The position numbers and the translations under genes were made by a program. From Azolla caroliniana (taxonomy: Eukaryota; Polypodiophyta), in contig JBHGNT010000014.1 of NCBI GenBank assembly GCA_043228905.1, positions 558,001 through 622,000 of the forward strand: DNA of 64,000 nt, written 5' to 3'. The notes below the pieces were generated by a model that searched no databases, was not told the DNA's origin, and worked only from the letters and a program-made list of their open reading frames with translations. Below, one piece after another: positions 19,035 to 27,956 of the stretch; position 1 is the first letter of the stretch, and each line of letters opens with the position of its first letter.

Positions 19035-21474
19035 GGAGAGAACACGAGATTTTCGGCCACGACGACCGACCGAGTCCTTAGCGTCCTCGTGGGCCCGCCC
19101 GGCTTTGTCTTCCACTTCGAGCAAGACCACCCCGTCCACACGAACCACCGCCGCCTTCCGGCCCACCATCCTCGCCGAATGGTCTCGAACCGTCGGCGCC
19201 ATCCGATCCGCCACACTCGACGATGTTCGCCGAGTCGTTGCCTCCACCCGATCCGCCACGTCCACCGTGGGTCCTTGAACCACCGACTACATCCGACCCG
19301 CCGTATCCGATGCCTGTGCTTTCCTCCCCGTTCGGTCCTCCCGAACGCCATCGCCGACCCGGTTGCTCTTCCTTTGTCTGCCTCGTATATCCCCCGGATG
19401 CGCTCCAGGTCGCATGCCGAATTCCGCCCTTTCCGTGCCGCACACCTCGGCGTGCCGACTCTCTCCGCTCCGCGCTTGCCTTCCGTAGGCTTTCCCCGTA
19501 TGTCGATGTGGCCCCCCGAATGCGTGCTCGTGCTTCAATCCTTCGATGACCCCGTCACGCGTTTTTCGCTTTCCCCTTTTTCGCCGTGCTCTCTCGTAGT
19601 AGAGCGTATCGTCATCCCGACCTCCGTGTCGGTGTCCCTCGAGGCTCTCGTTATCGCCTCGCCTCGACTTGCGCCCTCGTTATCGCCTCGCCTCGACTCG
19701 CTTGGCCTTGTTTGCCCTCCGGGAAGCCGCCGCGCTTTCTCTTCCCGGTGTGTACCCCGTTGTTCTCCGCGCATCTCCTCCGTTTTCCTAGATATGACTC
19801 TCCGCTCATGCCGATCGCGCTCGGCCCATGTCGTCGATCTTGGTGTTTCGCCGCGCCATCCTTCGTCCCGCGCTTGCCTCTCGAAGGCTTGACCTGACCG
19901 TCATCGTCGGTCAATCGTTGTCGCCCATCCGCCGTATGCATGCTTGTGTCTTGGCCCTCCACTGGCCGTATTGCATGCGTCTCGTGTCGTTCTTCCGCCG
20001 TAGACCCGACCTCCGTGTCGGTCTCCAATTCCTCGCCGCCACCCACCGCTTCTTCGTTCTCCTTTCGATCCGCGACGGCCGATGCCTAACGGGTAGGTGT
20101 GGAGGGTTCCTCCCACTCTCGGTTCACCACCGAGTCCTCGCCTCTCAAAGGCTCAATCGGTCCACCGTTTCCGTTCACTCGTTGACGCTCTCTCGGATGC
20201 ATGCTCGTTCTTGGGCCCTTCACCGACCGTAGTGCATGCTTCGTGTTACGCCCTTCATCTGTCGTTGACCCGACCTCCGCGTCGGCCACTTCTTCCTTTG
20301 TCACCGTAGCCTGTTCCGACCCGAGCTTACCATCTTTGACCCGCTCATCCATCATCTCATACCGGATACCCGCTCCGATAACTTTGTCCGCTTCGGCCTC
20401 CGACTCCTCGCCGCCACCCGCCGTCTCTTCGGTCTCACGTTGATCCGCAACCGCCGAAGTCTCTAGAATGGGTGTGGAAGGTTCCTCTCGCTCTTGGTCT
20501 TCTAGCAAGCCGTGATCACCGTGCCCACTAGGCCTCCTTCTCGCTCTCACCGGCTCCCACCGTAACCGTACCCGGCCGGCTACGAATCGATCAAACAATC
20601 CCGGTCTTGCCGGCTTCCTTCGGTTCGTGCCTGGTTGACTGGCCCCCGCTTCACTCTTCTTCCGCTCCGGACCTCTCCTTCGGTCTTTTCGCACGTGCCC
20701 ACTCCGGGCCTCTCATCCTCACGGCCACCGCCCATCTCCCCGGTGTTATGTCCGCGCTCGGGCGCAACCGCCGAAGTCTCCGGCCCCGGCGTCGAGGGAT
20801 CTCGCCTCCGTCCGCTACAAACCTCCTCTTCATCATTTTGGTTGCCCGCCTTGCCGCTACCACCATCCGTCTCTCTAGGTCTCACACCGGCTCTCGGGCC
20901 GGTTACCGGAGTCTCTAGGACCGGTGTGTGGAAGGTCGCGGCACCGCCGCTCGTCTCCTCTTCTTCTTCGATTTCGCAAGCCTCGAGTATGCTCGCGAAA
21001 TCCTCGTAGAACGTTTCGGGCAACCGCGTCCCGAAACTTTCGCCCACTCTCGAAGTGGCGTCCATTGCTCCGTAGATATCGGCCTCATCCATGGCCGTCC
21101 TCTTTCCACAAGTCGCTCGCTCCGCACCCTCTCCCACATCGTCACTGTGGTCGTCCGTCTTGCCGCCGCCACCGTTCATTACCCTAAGTCTCACGCGGGC
21201 ACTCGGGCCGGCCGCCGGGGTCTCTTGAACCGGTGCGTGTAAGGTAGCAACGCCGCCGCTTGTCGATGCTATGCCCGTAGCCACCTCCATTCGGACATCG
21301 TCGTCCGTGGCTACCCCGTTTCCGTATATACATGCATCAATTATGCTTGCCGCCTCCTCTTCCACGGTCTCCTTACCGTTGTCTCGGTTGCCCGCCTTGC
21401 TGCCGCCACCGTCTGTCACTCTACGTCTCACACCAGCTCTCGGGCCGGTTGCCAGAGTCTCTAGGCCCGGTAGA
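19035..21474 (-). pseudogene. Element G modular ORF (decayed)
   Basis: On the minus strand the frame entering from the LTR (up to 20580) holds three clear modules: LETLATGPRAGVRRRVTDGGG, QETPAAGPSARVRLRVMNGG and LETPVTGPRAGVRPRETDGG (each followed by Lys/Asp-rich sequence). A fourth shorter one reads PETSAVAPE. After a frameshift near 20650, the frame ending at 20086 continues with EPSTPILETSAVADQ and DAEVGSTTDEGRNTKHALR. Then 20046-19651 has DTEVGSTAEERHETHAIR and GVHTGKRKRGGFPEGKQGQA. The order matches F. There is no gag or pol domain. Confidence 0.65.
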
Positions 21475-22148
21475 TGTCGCGTTGTTACGCGCGTGCGTGG
21501 AGAAAGGCGGGACCACGGGGGTCTTGGACTAGGGAGTAGAGGAGAAGGAATTGGACATGGAATGGAAGCTTTGCTCAAGAAGGAGAAGAATGAACAAGAG
21601 ATTAACTCGAACAAGAGGAAGATGGAGTCAAGATACTCAACAAGAAGTTCGATTAAGAAAACATAAACGCTTTACAATGGTGGCCGCCATGGCCGCACCA
21701 AACGACTATAAGAAAACCCTAAAGGGAAACCCAAGAAGAAAACCCTAACCGAACCCTAACACTCGACCTACGTGGTATACCTCGCACACTCAAAATAGGC
21801 AACCCCCACAATGGTGCCTTCTCTCTCCTTTTATAGCACAAGGAGGGAAGACCGCTTACAAAAGTGAGACTAAAATATCCCCTTTCATTCAAAGGGGATA
21901 TTTGCCTTGATTTGGGGGGAGGGTGAGATTGATGGCCCCCTAACTCCCACCTCCTCACAAACAACTAGGTACCTATGTACCGCATAGTACCTCTCTCTCT
22001 CTCTCTCTCGCGTGGATGTGCATACAACCACATCACCTTTATACCTTTATTACTATTACAAATACATTATGTACGTGTGCAACGTTGCACATCGCTCTTT
22101 GGCTCTCGTTGCTCGGGTTTCCGCTTGTGGACGAAAATCTTCACGACA
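21475..22148 (-). repeat. 5' LTR of element G
   Basis: 674 bp. U3 differs from F and includes a CT run (21989-22009). TATA appears on the minus strand as GTGCTATAAAAGGAGAG. The R region has GGTATACCACGTAGG and TTAGGG-type words. Ends CGCGTAACAACGCGACA. Confidence 0.88.
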
Positions 22149-23165
22149 ACGTGACCTTGTACACCCACCTACATCCGATCGGCTTCACACCTATCGGTGC
22201 GTCAACCAGGTCCCAAGTTGTATTTTCTGCCAATGTGTGCATCTATTCCTCCATCACGGCGCGCCAATTCGCGTCCTTAGCCACTTCTGCATAGCTCTCC
22301 GGCTCACGCACTTCCGCTACATGGGTCATGTACGCATAATGATGCGCCATTTACTCGTTGTGTCTGAACTGCACAACTGGGTTCTTCTGGCGGGTAGATC
22401 AGCGTAATCGGTCATTAGCCGATGTCGAGGTCTTCTCGGCCGATGCGGACGTCGCTCTTGAAGACTCGTCACCGCTACCCTCGGAGTCGAACTCGCGTCG
22501 GTCTGACTCATTCCTATCCGTGCCGGAATCCGACACCTTCTTCTTCCCTTTCTCTTTGGGCATAAGCCGTCTCCTCGGCTTCCTGCGTGGGGAATGCACA
22601 ACCGAGTCTCCACTACTCGCCGGCTCTTCATCAGACTGGTTGAACCGAATCAGTTGTCCATTCGGTCCACTTAACCGAAACAAAATCGGACTCTCTTCGC
22701 AGGTCCCGATTTCAGGCTCATCCGGAGGAATCTCAATCTCGTTGACCTCATCATCAGAGCTCAGATTGGAATTGAGATTCAGAGTCGGAGGCAAGTATCA
22801 AGACGCTGACTCATCAAACACAACGTCGCAGCTCACGTGCGCTTGTTCGGTGCGGGGGTTATAACACTTATAACCCTTCTGCTCGTCCGAGTAACCGACC
22901 AAGATACATTTCTCCACCTTTGCGTCCAGCTTCCTCCGTTTCTCCTTCGGCTCATGCACATACGCAATGCTATCGAAAACTCGTAAGTGTCGCAAGTTCG
23001 GCTTTGTTCCGAAATATAGCTCGTGCGCTGACACTTTGTCTCCGATCCGATTTGGGATGTATACCGCGGTCCTTACCGCCTCGACCCAGTAGAACTTGGG
23101 CAAGCTCTTCTCCTCCAACATTGCCCGTGCCGCTTCCACAACCGACCGATTTTTCCCTTCGCGAA
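22149..23165 (-). pseudogene. Copia E RT start, linker and integrase C-terminus
   Basis: Read from right to left: NRSVVEAARAMLEEKSLPKF, YFGTKPNLRHLRVFDSIAYV and KCILVGYSDEQKGYKCYN of the integrase C-terminus. Next come the acidic linker (IPPDEPEIGTCEESP, SEGSGDESS) and KNPVVQF with the RT N-terminus, up to the G insertion. The zinc finger and catalytic core that should precede it are deleted: protease-side sequence joins NRSVV directly. Confidence 0.85.
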
Positions 23166-23582
23166 CATTGTGGTGCAACTGTCAATAAAGTCGAGGATGA
23201 ACATCCTCCAATCTCTGCACCCTTGCGCAATAACATGGCCTTCTTCCTCAATGAAGCACCCGAGGTGTGTAAACCGGACCTCCATCCCTTGGTCGATGAT
23301 CTATCCGACCGACATCAAGCTCTTCGTGATTGTCGGAACGTGTAGCACGTTCATGAGTTTCCCTTTCTACTCGACATGGCTCAGGGGGACTTCTCCGACA
23401 CTCGTGATTGGATGCCGAGTGTCGTCTCCAGTTGCGACTACTCCTGGTTGCATCGGTTTTTCTAGGTATGAGAACCACTCCTTATGGCTCGTCATGTGAT
23501 TTGATGCGCCGGAGTCGACGTACCACACCTCGTCCGATTTCAGGGTGGTCTGCTTCATTGAGTTTACTTCGTGTCTCGTCAC
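23166..23582 (-). pseudogene. Copia E protease and pre-integrase segment
   Basis: Minus strand shows VWYVDSGASNHMTSHKEW with an intact DSG, then GVVATGDDTRHPITSVGEVP. After a frameshift come MEVRFTHLGCFIEEEGHVIA and RMFILDFIDSCTTMFAKG, where it meets the integrase deletion. Confidence 0.85.
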
Positions 23583-24525
23583 GAAGGCAGACCCTTTTCC
23601 TGCTTTTCCGGATACTTCGGCGTAATGCGATCGCTGCCGAATTCCTTTGTCGGTATGTTCGGAACTAGATCCGGAACCGGTCCTCTCCGACTCGGTGCGC
23701 TTTGTCCAGCACTCGCTCTCCTTGTGGCCTTTCTTGCCACAGTACCAGCATTCCGTGGCGGGTTTCCCTTGCCAGTTCTCATTGCCTCGACTCTCCCTGT
23801 TTCCGGAGGGTCGGAATTGCTGTCGTCATCATTTCGGTGCCTCCTTCCTTGATCTCGTCGGCCACCTCCATTGCACACTGACTCCCCTCGTCCTCCACGT
23901 CCATGGGGTCTATCTCTCTCCGTGTATGGCATCTTGTTGTCGGTGTGCGTGCTCGTTGATGCAGCTGCATGGTTCTCCTCTACCAAGAGCATCGATTGTA
24001 AGTCGAAAAAGGACTGCGTATTCTCTCGGGTACACACAGCAGTTCGGAACGCCCCAAACTTCGACGCCAAACCCCCGAGATAGACCTGGACCATCTCGCT
24101 TTCCTCGATGTTCACATCGATGGAAGCTAAGGAGTCGCATATGTCCTTGATCTTCGGGGTATAGTCAACCACCGACAAATCGCGTTGTTGCAGGTTGCTC
24201 AACTCCTGTCGGAGCTGAAGCTTCCTGGCTATGGTGCTCGCGGCGAAGATCTTCTTTAGATTTTCCCACACACCGTTCGGCGTTTTTGCATCCCGAACAT
24301 AGTTTAATAGTTGTTCACCCAGACAAGACACGAAACAGTACAACATTCTGCTCGTCGATTGTTCCCACGCCGGAAAGTCTTTGTGTGTCGATTCGGGTGC
24401 TGCGTCATTCGCTCCTTCGACATAGCTCCAGTAACTGTGCCCAAGCAGGTACTAGTGCATCTTGTAGGACCAAGATGCGTAGTTGGTTCTGTCGAGCTTC
24501 TCCGTCGGAAGTGAGCTAGCCATTC
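23579..24525 (-). pseudogene. Copia E gag
   Basis: The family start (MASSLPTEKLDRTNYASWSY) is near 24525 on the minus strand. A TAG replaces the Gln codon in KMHQYLL (CAG to TAG). The frame is then open through the gag domain (LRQELSNLQQRDLSVVDY, SLASIDVNIEESEMVQVYLG) and the Gly/Arg linker. A frameshift scrambles the zinc-knuckle region. Confidence 0.87.
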
Positions 24526-24605
24526 CTTTGTCTATCGGTTTTCTTGTTCTTCTTCGGTTGTTTTTCCTTCAAGCAAAGTCGACTGTAGAGGTTCTCAACC
24601 CTTGC

Positions 24606-24617
24606 GCTTTGATACCA
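24606..24617 (-). other. Primer-binding site of copia E
   Basis: Minus strand TGGTATCAAAGC, one change from the initiator-Met site, directly next to the LTR. Confidence 0.9.
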
Positions 24618-25041
24618 TGAAAAGAATGGCGTGCGGAAGCAATATAGAAAACCAAACAACAGAAAACAAAGGTTTAATGGAAAGCTTAGGTTTGCACAGT
24701 ATGCACGGAAGAGACAGAGAGAGTAGAAAACAGAACTATATTCGAAATAATACTCAATCTATACATCGTGTGTGTTCAATGAACACTTTTATACAAGTCC
24801 TTTTCAGACTGATAGAAGTACTGATAGTACTTCAATGCTCATTAAGGAGCCCCTACATTAACTGCCAAATATATTACTTACGGAATATATTTCCGATGGC
24901 CTCACAGTTTCTGCACCGATCCGGCCTTCCTACGCACCGGTCTGCGTACCGGTACCGATCTGGCCTAACCGATCGGTCCCAACCGATCTGGTCCTCGGCT
25001 TGCTCAGCCAATCCGGCCGATGTTGAGCTTGTCTCTCAACA
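24618..25041 (-). repeat. 5' LTR of copia E
   Basis: 424 bp on the minus strand, TGTTGAGAGAC to TTCTTTTCA. Followed on the plus strand by duplication GGATA and the B reverse transcriptase. Confidence 0.92.
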
Positions 25042-26157
25042 GGATACAACGAGTACATGGCACATCATTATGCATACATGACCCGTGTAGCGGATGTGCA
25101 TGAGCCGGAGAGCTACGTAGAAGCGGCTAAGGATGCGAATTGGCGCGACGCGATGGAGGAAGAGATGCATGCATTGGCGGAAAACGAGACCTGGGACCTG
25201 GTTGACGCACTGAAGGGTGTGAAGCCGATTGGATGTAGGTGGGTGTACAAGGTCAAGTACAACACCGACGGCTCGGTCAACCGATACAAAGCCCGGTTAG
25301 TAGCGAAAGGCTACGCGTAGAAACACGGCATCGACTACGATGAGACGTTTGCATTGGTCGCGAAGATGACGACTGTCCATGTTTTGCTCGTGGTAGCTGC
25401 AGCAAAGGGGTGGCACTTACATCAGATGGATGTAAAGAATGCGTTCTTGTAAGGTGAGCTTGAGGAACAGGTGTACATGGTACAACCCCCCAGATTTCAC
25501 TCCGGAACGAACACGTCGGCAGTGTGCCGATTGAAGAAGTCCCTTTACAGACTCAAGCAAGCCCCGCGTGCCTGGAACGCGAAGATCACGCATCAACTGT
25601 GTCAGATGGGCTTTGCAACGTCAAAATCGGACTCTTCCCTATTCGTCCGGAAAGGTCGACTCGGTCCGGTCAGTATTTTACTATATGTTGATGACTTGGT
25701 CATCACCGGCGCCGACCTAGGTGACATCGACCGCGTGAAGCTCTAGCTTGCAGCATCGTTCGACATGAAGGATCTAGGGGATCTTCATTACTTCCTCGGG
25801 ATCGAAGTGATTCGTACCCCCGAAGGCATATTGATCAGCCAACGCCATTATGTGCTGAGTATGCTCTTCAAATTCGGGATGGCCAACTATAAGCCCATCT
25901 CAACTCCTCTGGTTAGAACCGTCAAGCTTCGCCCTGAGTTTGGAAAGGTATGCGACCCAACGAGGTTTCGACAGATAGTCGGGAACCTTATATACTTGAC
26001 CATCACCCGACCAGATCTCAGCTACCCGGTCGGAGTGATCAATCAGTTCATGGCACGACCTATCGAAGAGCACCTTCAGTGTGCGCAACGCGTACTACGG
26101 TACGTAAGCGGCACTAAGGACCGGGGACTACTATATCGGTTCGATACAGCCCCGTAG
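25042..26157 (+). pseudogene. Copia B reverse transcriptase (four nonsense codons)
   Basis: Continues B after [56 protein letters not shown], the catalytic LLYVDDLVITG, FDMKDLGDLHYFLGIEVIR, and ITRPDLSYPVGVINQF. The frame is continuous over the whole stretch except for four stops: TAG 25318, TAA 25450, TAG 25744 and TAG 26155. Comparison with copia C shows CAG, CAA, CAG and CAG at these sites, so every stop is a C-to-T change. No frameshift is needed. This part decayed by point mutation only. Confidence 0.92.
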
Positions 26158-27168
26158 TTGGTCGGCTACACAGATGCCGACTGTGCTGGCAACGCCGCCG
26201 ATCGCCGATCCACATCCGGATACGCGTTCTCTCTTGGGAGTGCCGCGATAACATGGAGTAGTAAGAAGCAGCCGACAGTTGCACTGTCGAGCACCGAAGT
26301 CGAGTATAGAGGAGTGGCTGTCGCGACATACGAAGCCATATGGTTGAAGCGGCTACTTAAGGACCTGCAGGAGGAGGTGTCCGATCCGACAACGATCTAC
26401 TGCGACAACCTCAGCAACATCCAGATCATGAAGAACCCCGTTTTCCACGCACGGACCAAGCACATTGAGGTGCACTACCATTTTGTCCGTGAGCGTGTCC
26501 TTTCTGGTGAAGTCGAACTTCAGTATGTTCCGACGGATCGGCAAACTGCCGACATCTTCACTAAGCCCCTTGGTCTGGACAAGTTGGGGCAATTCTCGGG
26601 TGCGCTTGGGTTGCGTCACCTCAACGTGCCAAACTTGAGGGGGAGAACAGTCTCGAAAGACCGAGCAAGGGAGCAGGAAGGGAGCGGAAGAGGCCGTGAC
26701 ACCGAGTCAGATGACGAATTTGACTTCGGATCAACTGAAGAAGTCGAGGGCGGATCCGCGGAAGAGAGCGGACATAAGGGGAGCAACCGAAAGAAAGAGC
26801 CAAAGCCAACCAAGCATAGGGGATATGATGCCGCCAAGGGCGAGAAGACCGAAGACGAGTTGCAGACAACCAACTCGGACGAGAGCGAAAACCGATCGGA
26901 GGTAGCCGAGTCGGTTCAGATGTTTGATTCGGATACACTGAATCAATCGAGGGCCAAGCGGAAAAGAAGGCAGCAGGAGAAGCGCCAACACTGCGACAAC
27001 AAGGGAACTAAGAAGGGCCGTGGGAGCAAACAAGCCGACCGGAAGGGTCGAAGCGCGCGGAGTCGAACAAGCCAAGGAGCTCGAGCGAGGCGTGGAGCCA
27101 AGAGGAACCGGAGCGGTGACCCGGAAGATCCCGAAGAGCCTCAAGTTGAGCTTGAGGGGGAGTGTTGA
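26158..27168 (+). CDS. Copia B RNase H with C-terminal extension
   Basis: The first 165 residues are a good copia RNase [57 protein letters not shown] and [11 protein letters not shown]. Where copia proteins normally end, the frame goes on for about 175 residues. It passes an inner polypurine-like tract (26632-26646), an acidic Ser/Gly/Glu stretch, then [20 protein letters not shown] and a strongly basic tail ending VELEGEC. The TGA overlaps the LTR start. The upstream TAG at 26155 separates it from RT in this copy. The extension is kept in C and E, so it is a family trait. No known domain. Confidence 0.85.
   Translation: MVGYTDADCAGNAADRRSTSGYAFSLGSAAITWSSKKQPTVALSSTEVEYRGVAVATYEAIWLKRLLKDLQEEVSDPTTIYCDNLSNIQIMKNPVFHARTKHIEVHYHFVRERVLSGEVELQYVPTDRQTADIFTKPLGLDKLGQFSGALGLRHLNVPNLRGRTVSKDRAREQEGSGRGRDTESDDEFDFGSTEEVEGGSAEESGHKGSNRKKEPKPTKHRGYDAAKGEKTEDELQTTNSDESENRSEVAESVQMFDSDTLNQSRAKRKRRQQEKRQHCDNKGTKKGRGSKQADRKGRSARSRTSQGARARRGAKRNRSGDPEDPEEPQVELEGEC
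27149..27162 (+). other. Terminal polypurine tract of copia B
   Basis: GAGCTTGAGGGGGAG-type tract next to the 3' LTR. An inner copy (ACTTGAGGGGGAG) lies 515 bp upstream. Confidence 0.85.
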
Positions 27169-27492
27169 GAGACAAGCTCAACATCGGCCAGATCGGCTGA
27201 ACAAGCCGAGGACCGGATCAGTTGGGACCAATCGGTTAGGCCGGACCGGTGCGTAAAACGGATACGCAAACCAATGCGTAACGAGAGGCCGCATTGGTGC
27301 GAAAACCGAAAGGCCGTTAGAGAGATGTTCCTCGTAAGGAATAGTTTTGGGAGTAAGTGTCGAGGCTCATTTATGAGCAGTCAAGTACTGTCAGTACTTG
27401 TGTCAGCCCGATTGTCACGGCTTGTATAAAGGTGCTCACTGAGCACATCCTATGTATAGATTGAGTATTATTTTGAATATAGTTTTGGTTTT

Positions 27493-27549
<57 letters not shown>

Positions 27550-27638
27550 GTGCATACTGTGCAAACTTAAGCTTTCCATTAAACCTGTGTTTTCTGTTTT
27601 TCGGTTTCCTATATTGCTTCCGCGCCCCATTCTTTTCA
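27163..27638 (+). repeat. 3' LTR of copia B
   Basis: 476 bp, TGTTGAGAGAC to TTCTTTTCA. Contains an expanded CT microsatellite (27495-27547). Confidence 0.9.
27495..27547 (+). repeat. CT dinucleotide microsatellite
   Basis: About 26 CT units inside the B 3' LTR. Relatives have only short CT runs there. Confidence 0.95.
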
Positions 27639-27956
27639 TCTTCGCCAACCGGCAGTTACACACTGAAACTAGTTCTGTATCTCTCTCTCTCTCTCACACT
27701 CTGTGTACAACGATGATACAACATTAACTCTATCTAATGTGATTTCCCTAAGTCATATTTATAGTTATATGACTTTTGGGCTATTTACAAATATAACCTT
27801 AGTGGGCTTATCGAAACATATATTACAAATATGTCCTTGGATCTGGTTCGCACCGGATCCATCCGAATTCACTGGTTCCGGTTTCTGGATCTTATCCGGA
27901 ACCCTTCTTCATCCGGCTCCTCTGGTTCTCATCCAAAGGGACCGAATTCCCAACAC
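27639..27956 (-). repeat. Old LTR fragment (family P)
   Basis: On the minus strand it begins TGTGTTGGGAATTC and carries GACATATTTGTAA, AAAGTCATAT, TATAAATATGACTTAGGG and a GA-rich run. The same words in the same order occur in the plus-strand insert 57029-57682. Its other end is cut by the insertion of copia B. Confidence 0.7.

Larger units (their letters stand above)
18710..22148 (-). mobile_element. Element G, second copy of the F family
   Basis: Minus strand, TGTCGTGAAG (right) to CGCGACA (left). The 5' LTR is at 21475-22148. The left LTR copy is cut short after 325 bp and lacks its U3 and TATA. The flanking 4-mers TTGT and ACGT match poorly, so the duplication has decayed. The primer site and the first coding bases are deleted: the 5' LTR runs directly into a module. 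It is more diverged than F, but the same modular frame is recognisable throughout. Confidence 0.85.
7157..25041 (-). mobile_element. Copia E, full-length but pseudogenised, split by three insertions
   Basis: A complete copia element on the minus strand. Its 5' LTR is on the right (24618-25041) and its 3' LTR on the left (7157-7552). A perfect 5-bp duplication GGATA flanks it inside the B linker. Removing C (9022-14570), F (14795-18519) and G (18710-22148) leaves gag, protease, integrase, RT and RNase H in order. The integrase zinc finger and catalytic core are deleted. The two LTRs differ in length (424 and 396 bp) and at many bases, so E is old. It belongs to the same family as B, in opposite orientation. 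Confidence 0.93.
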
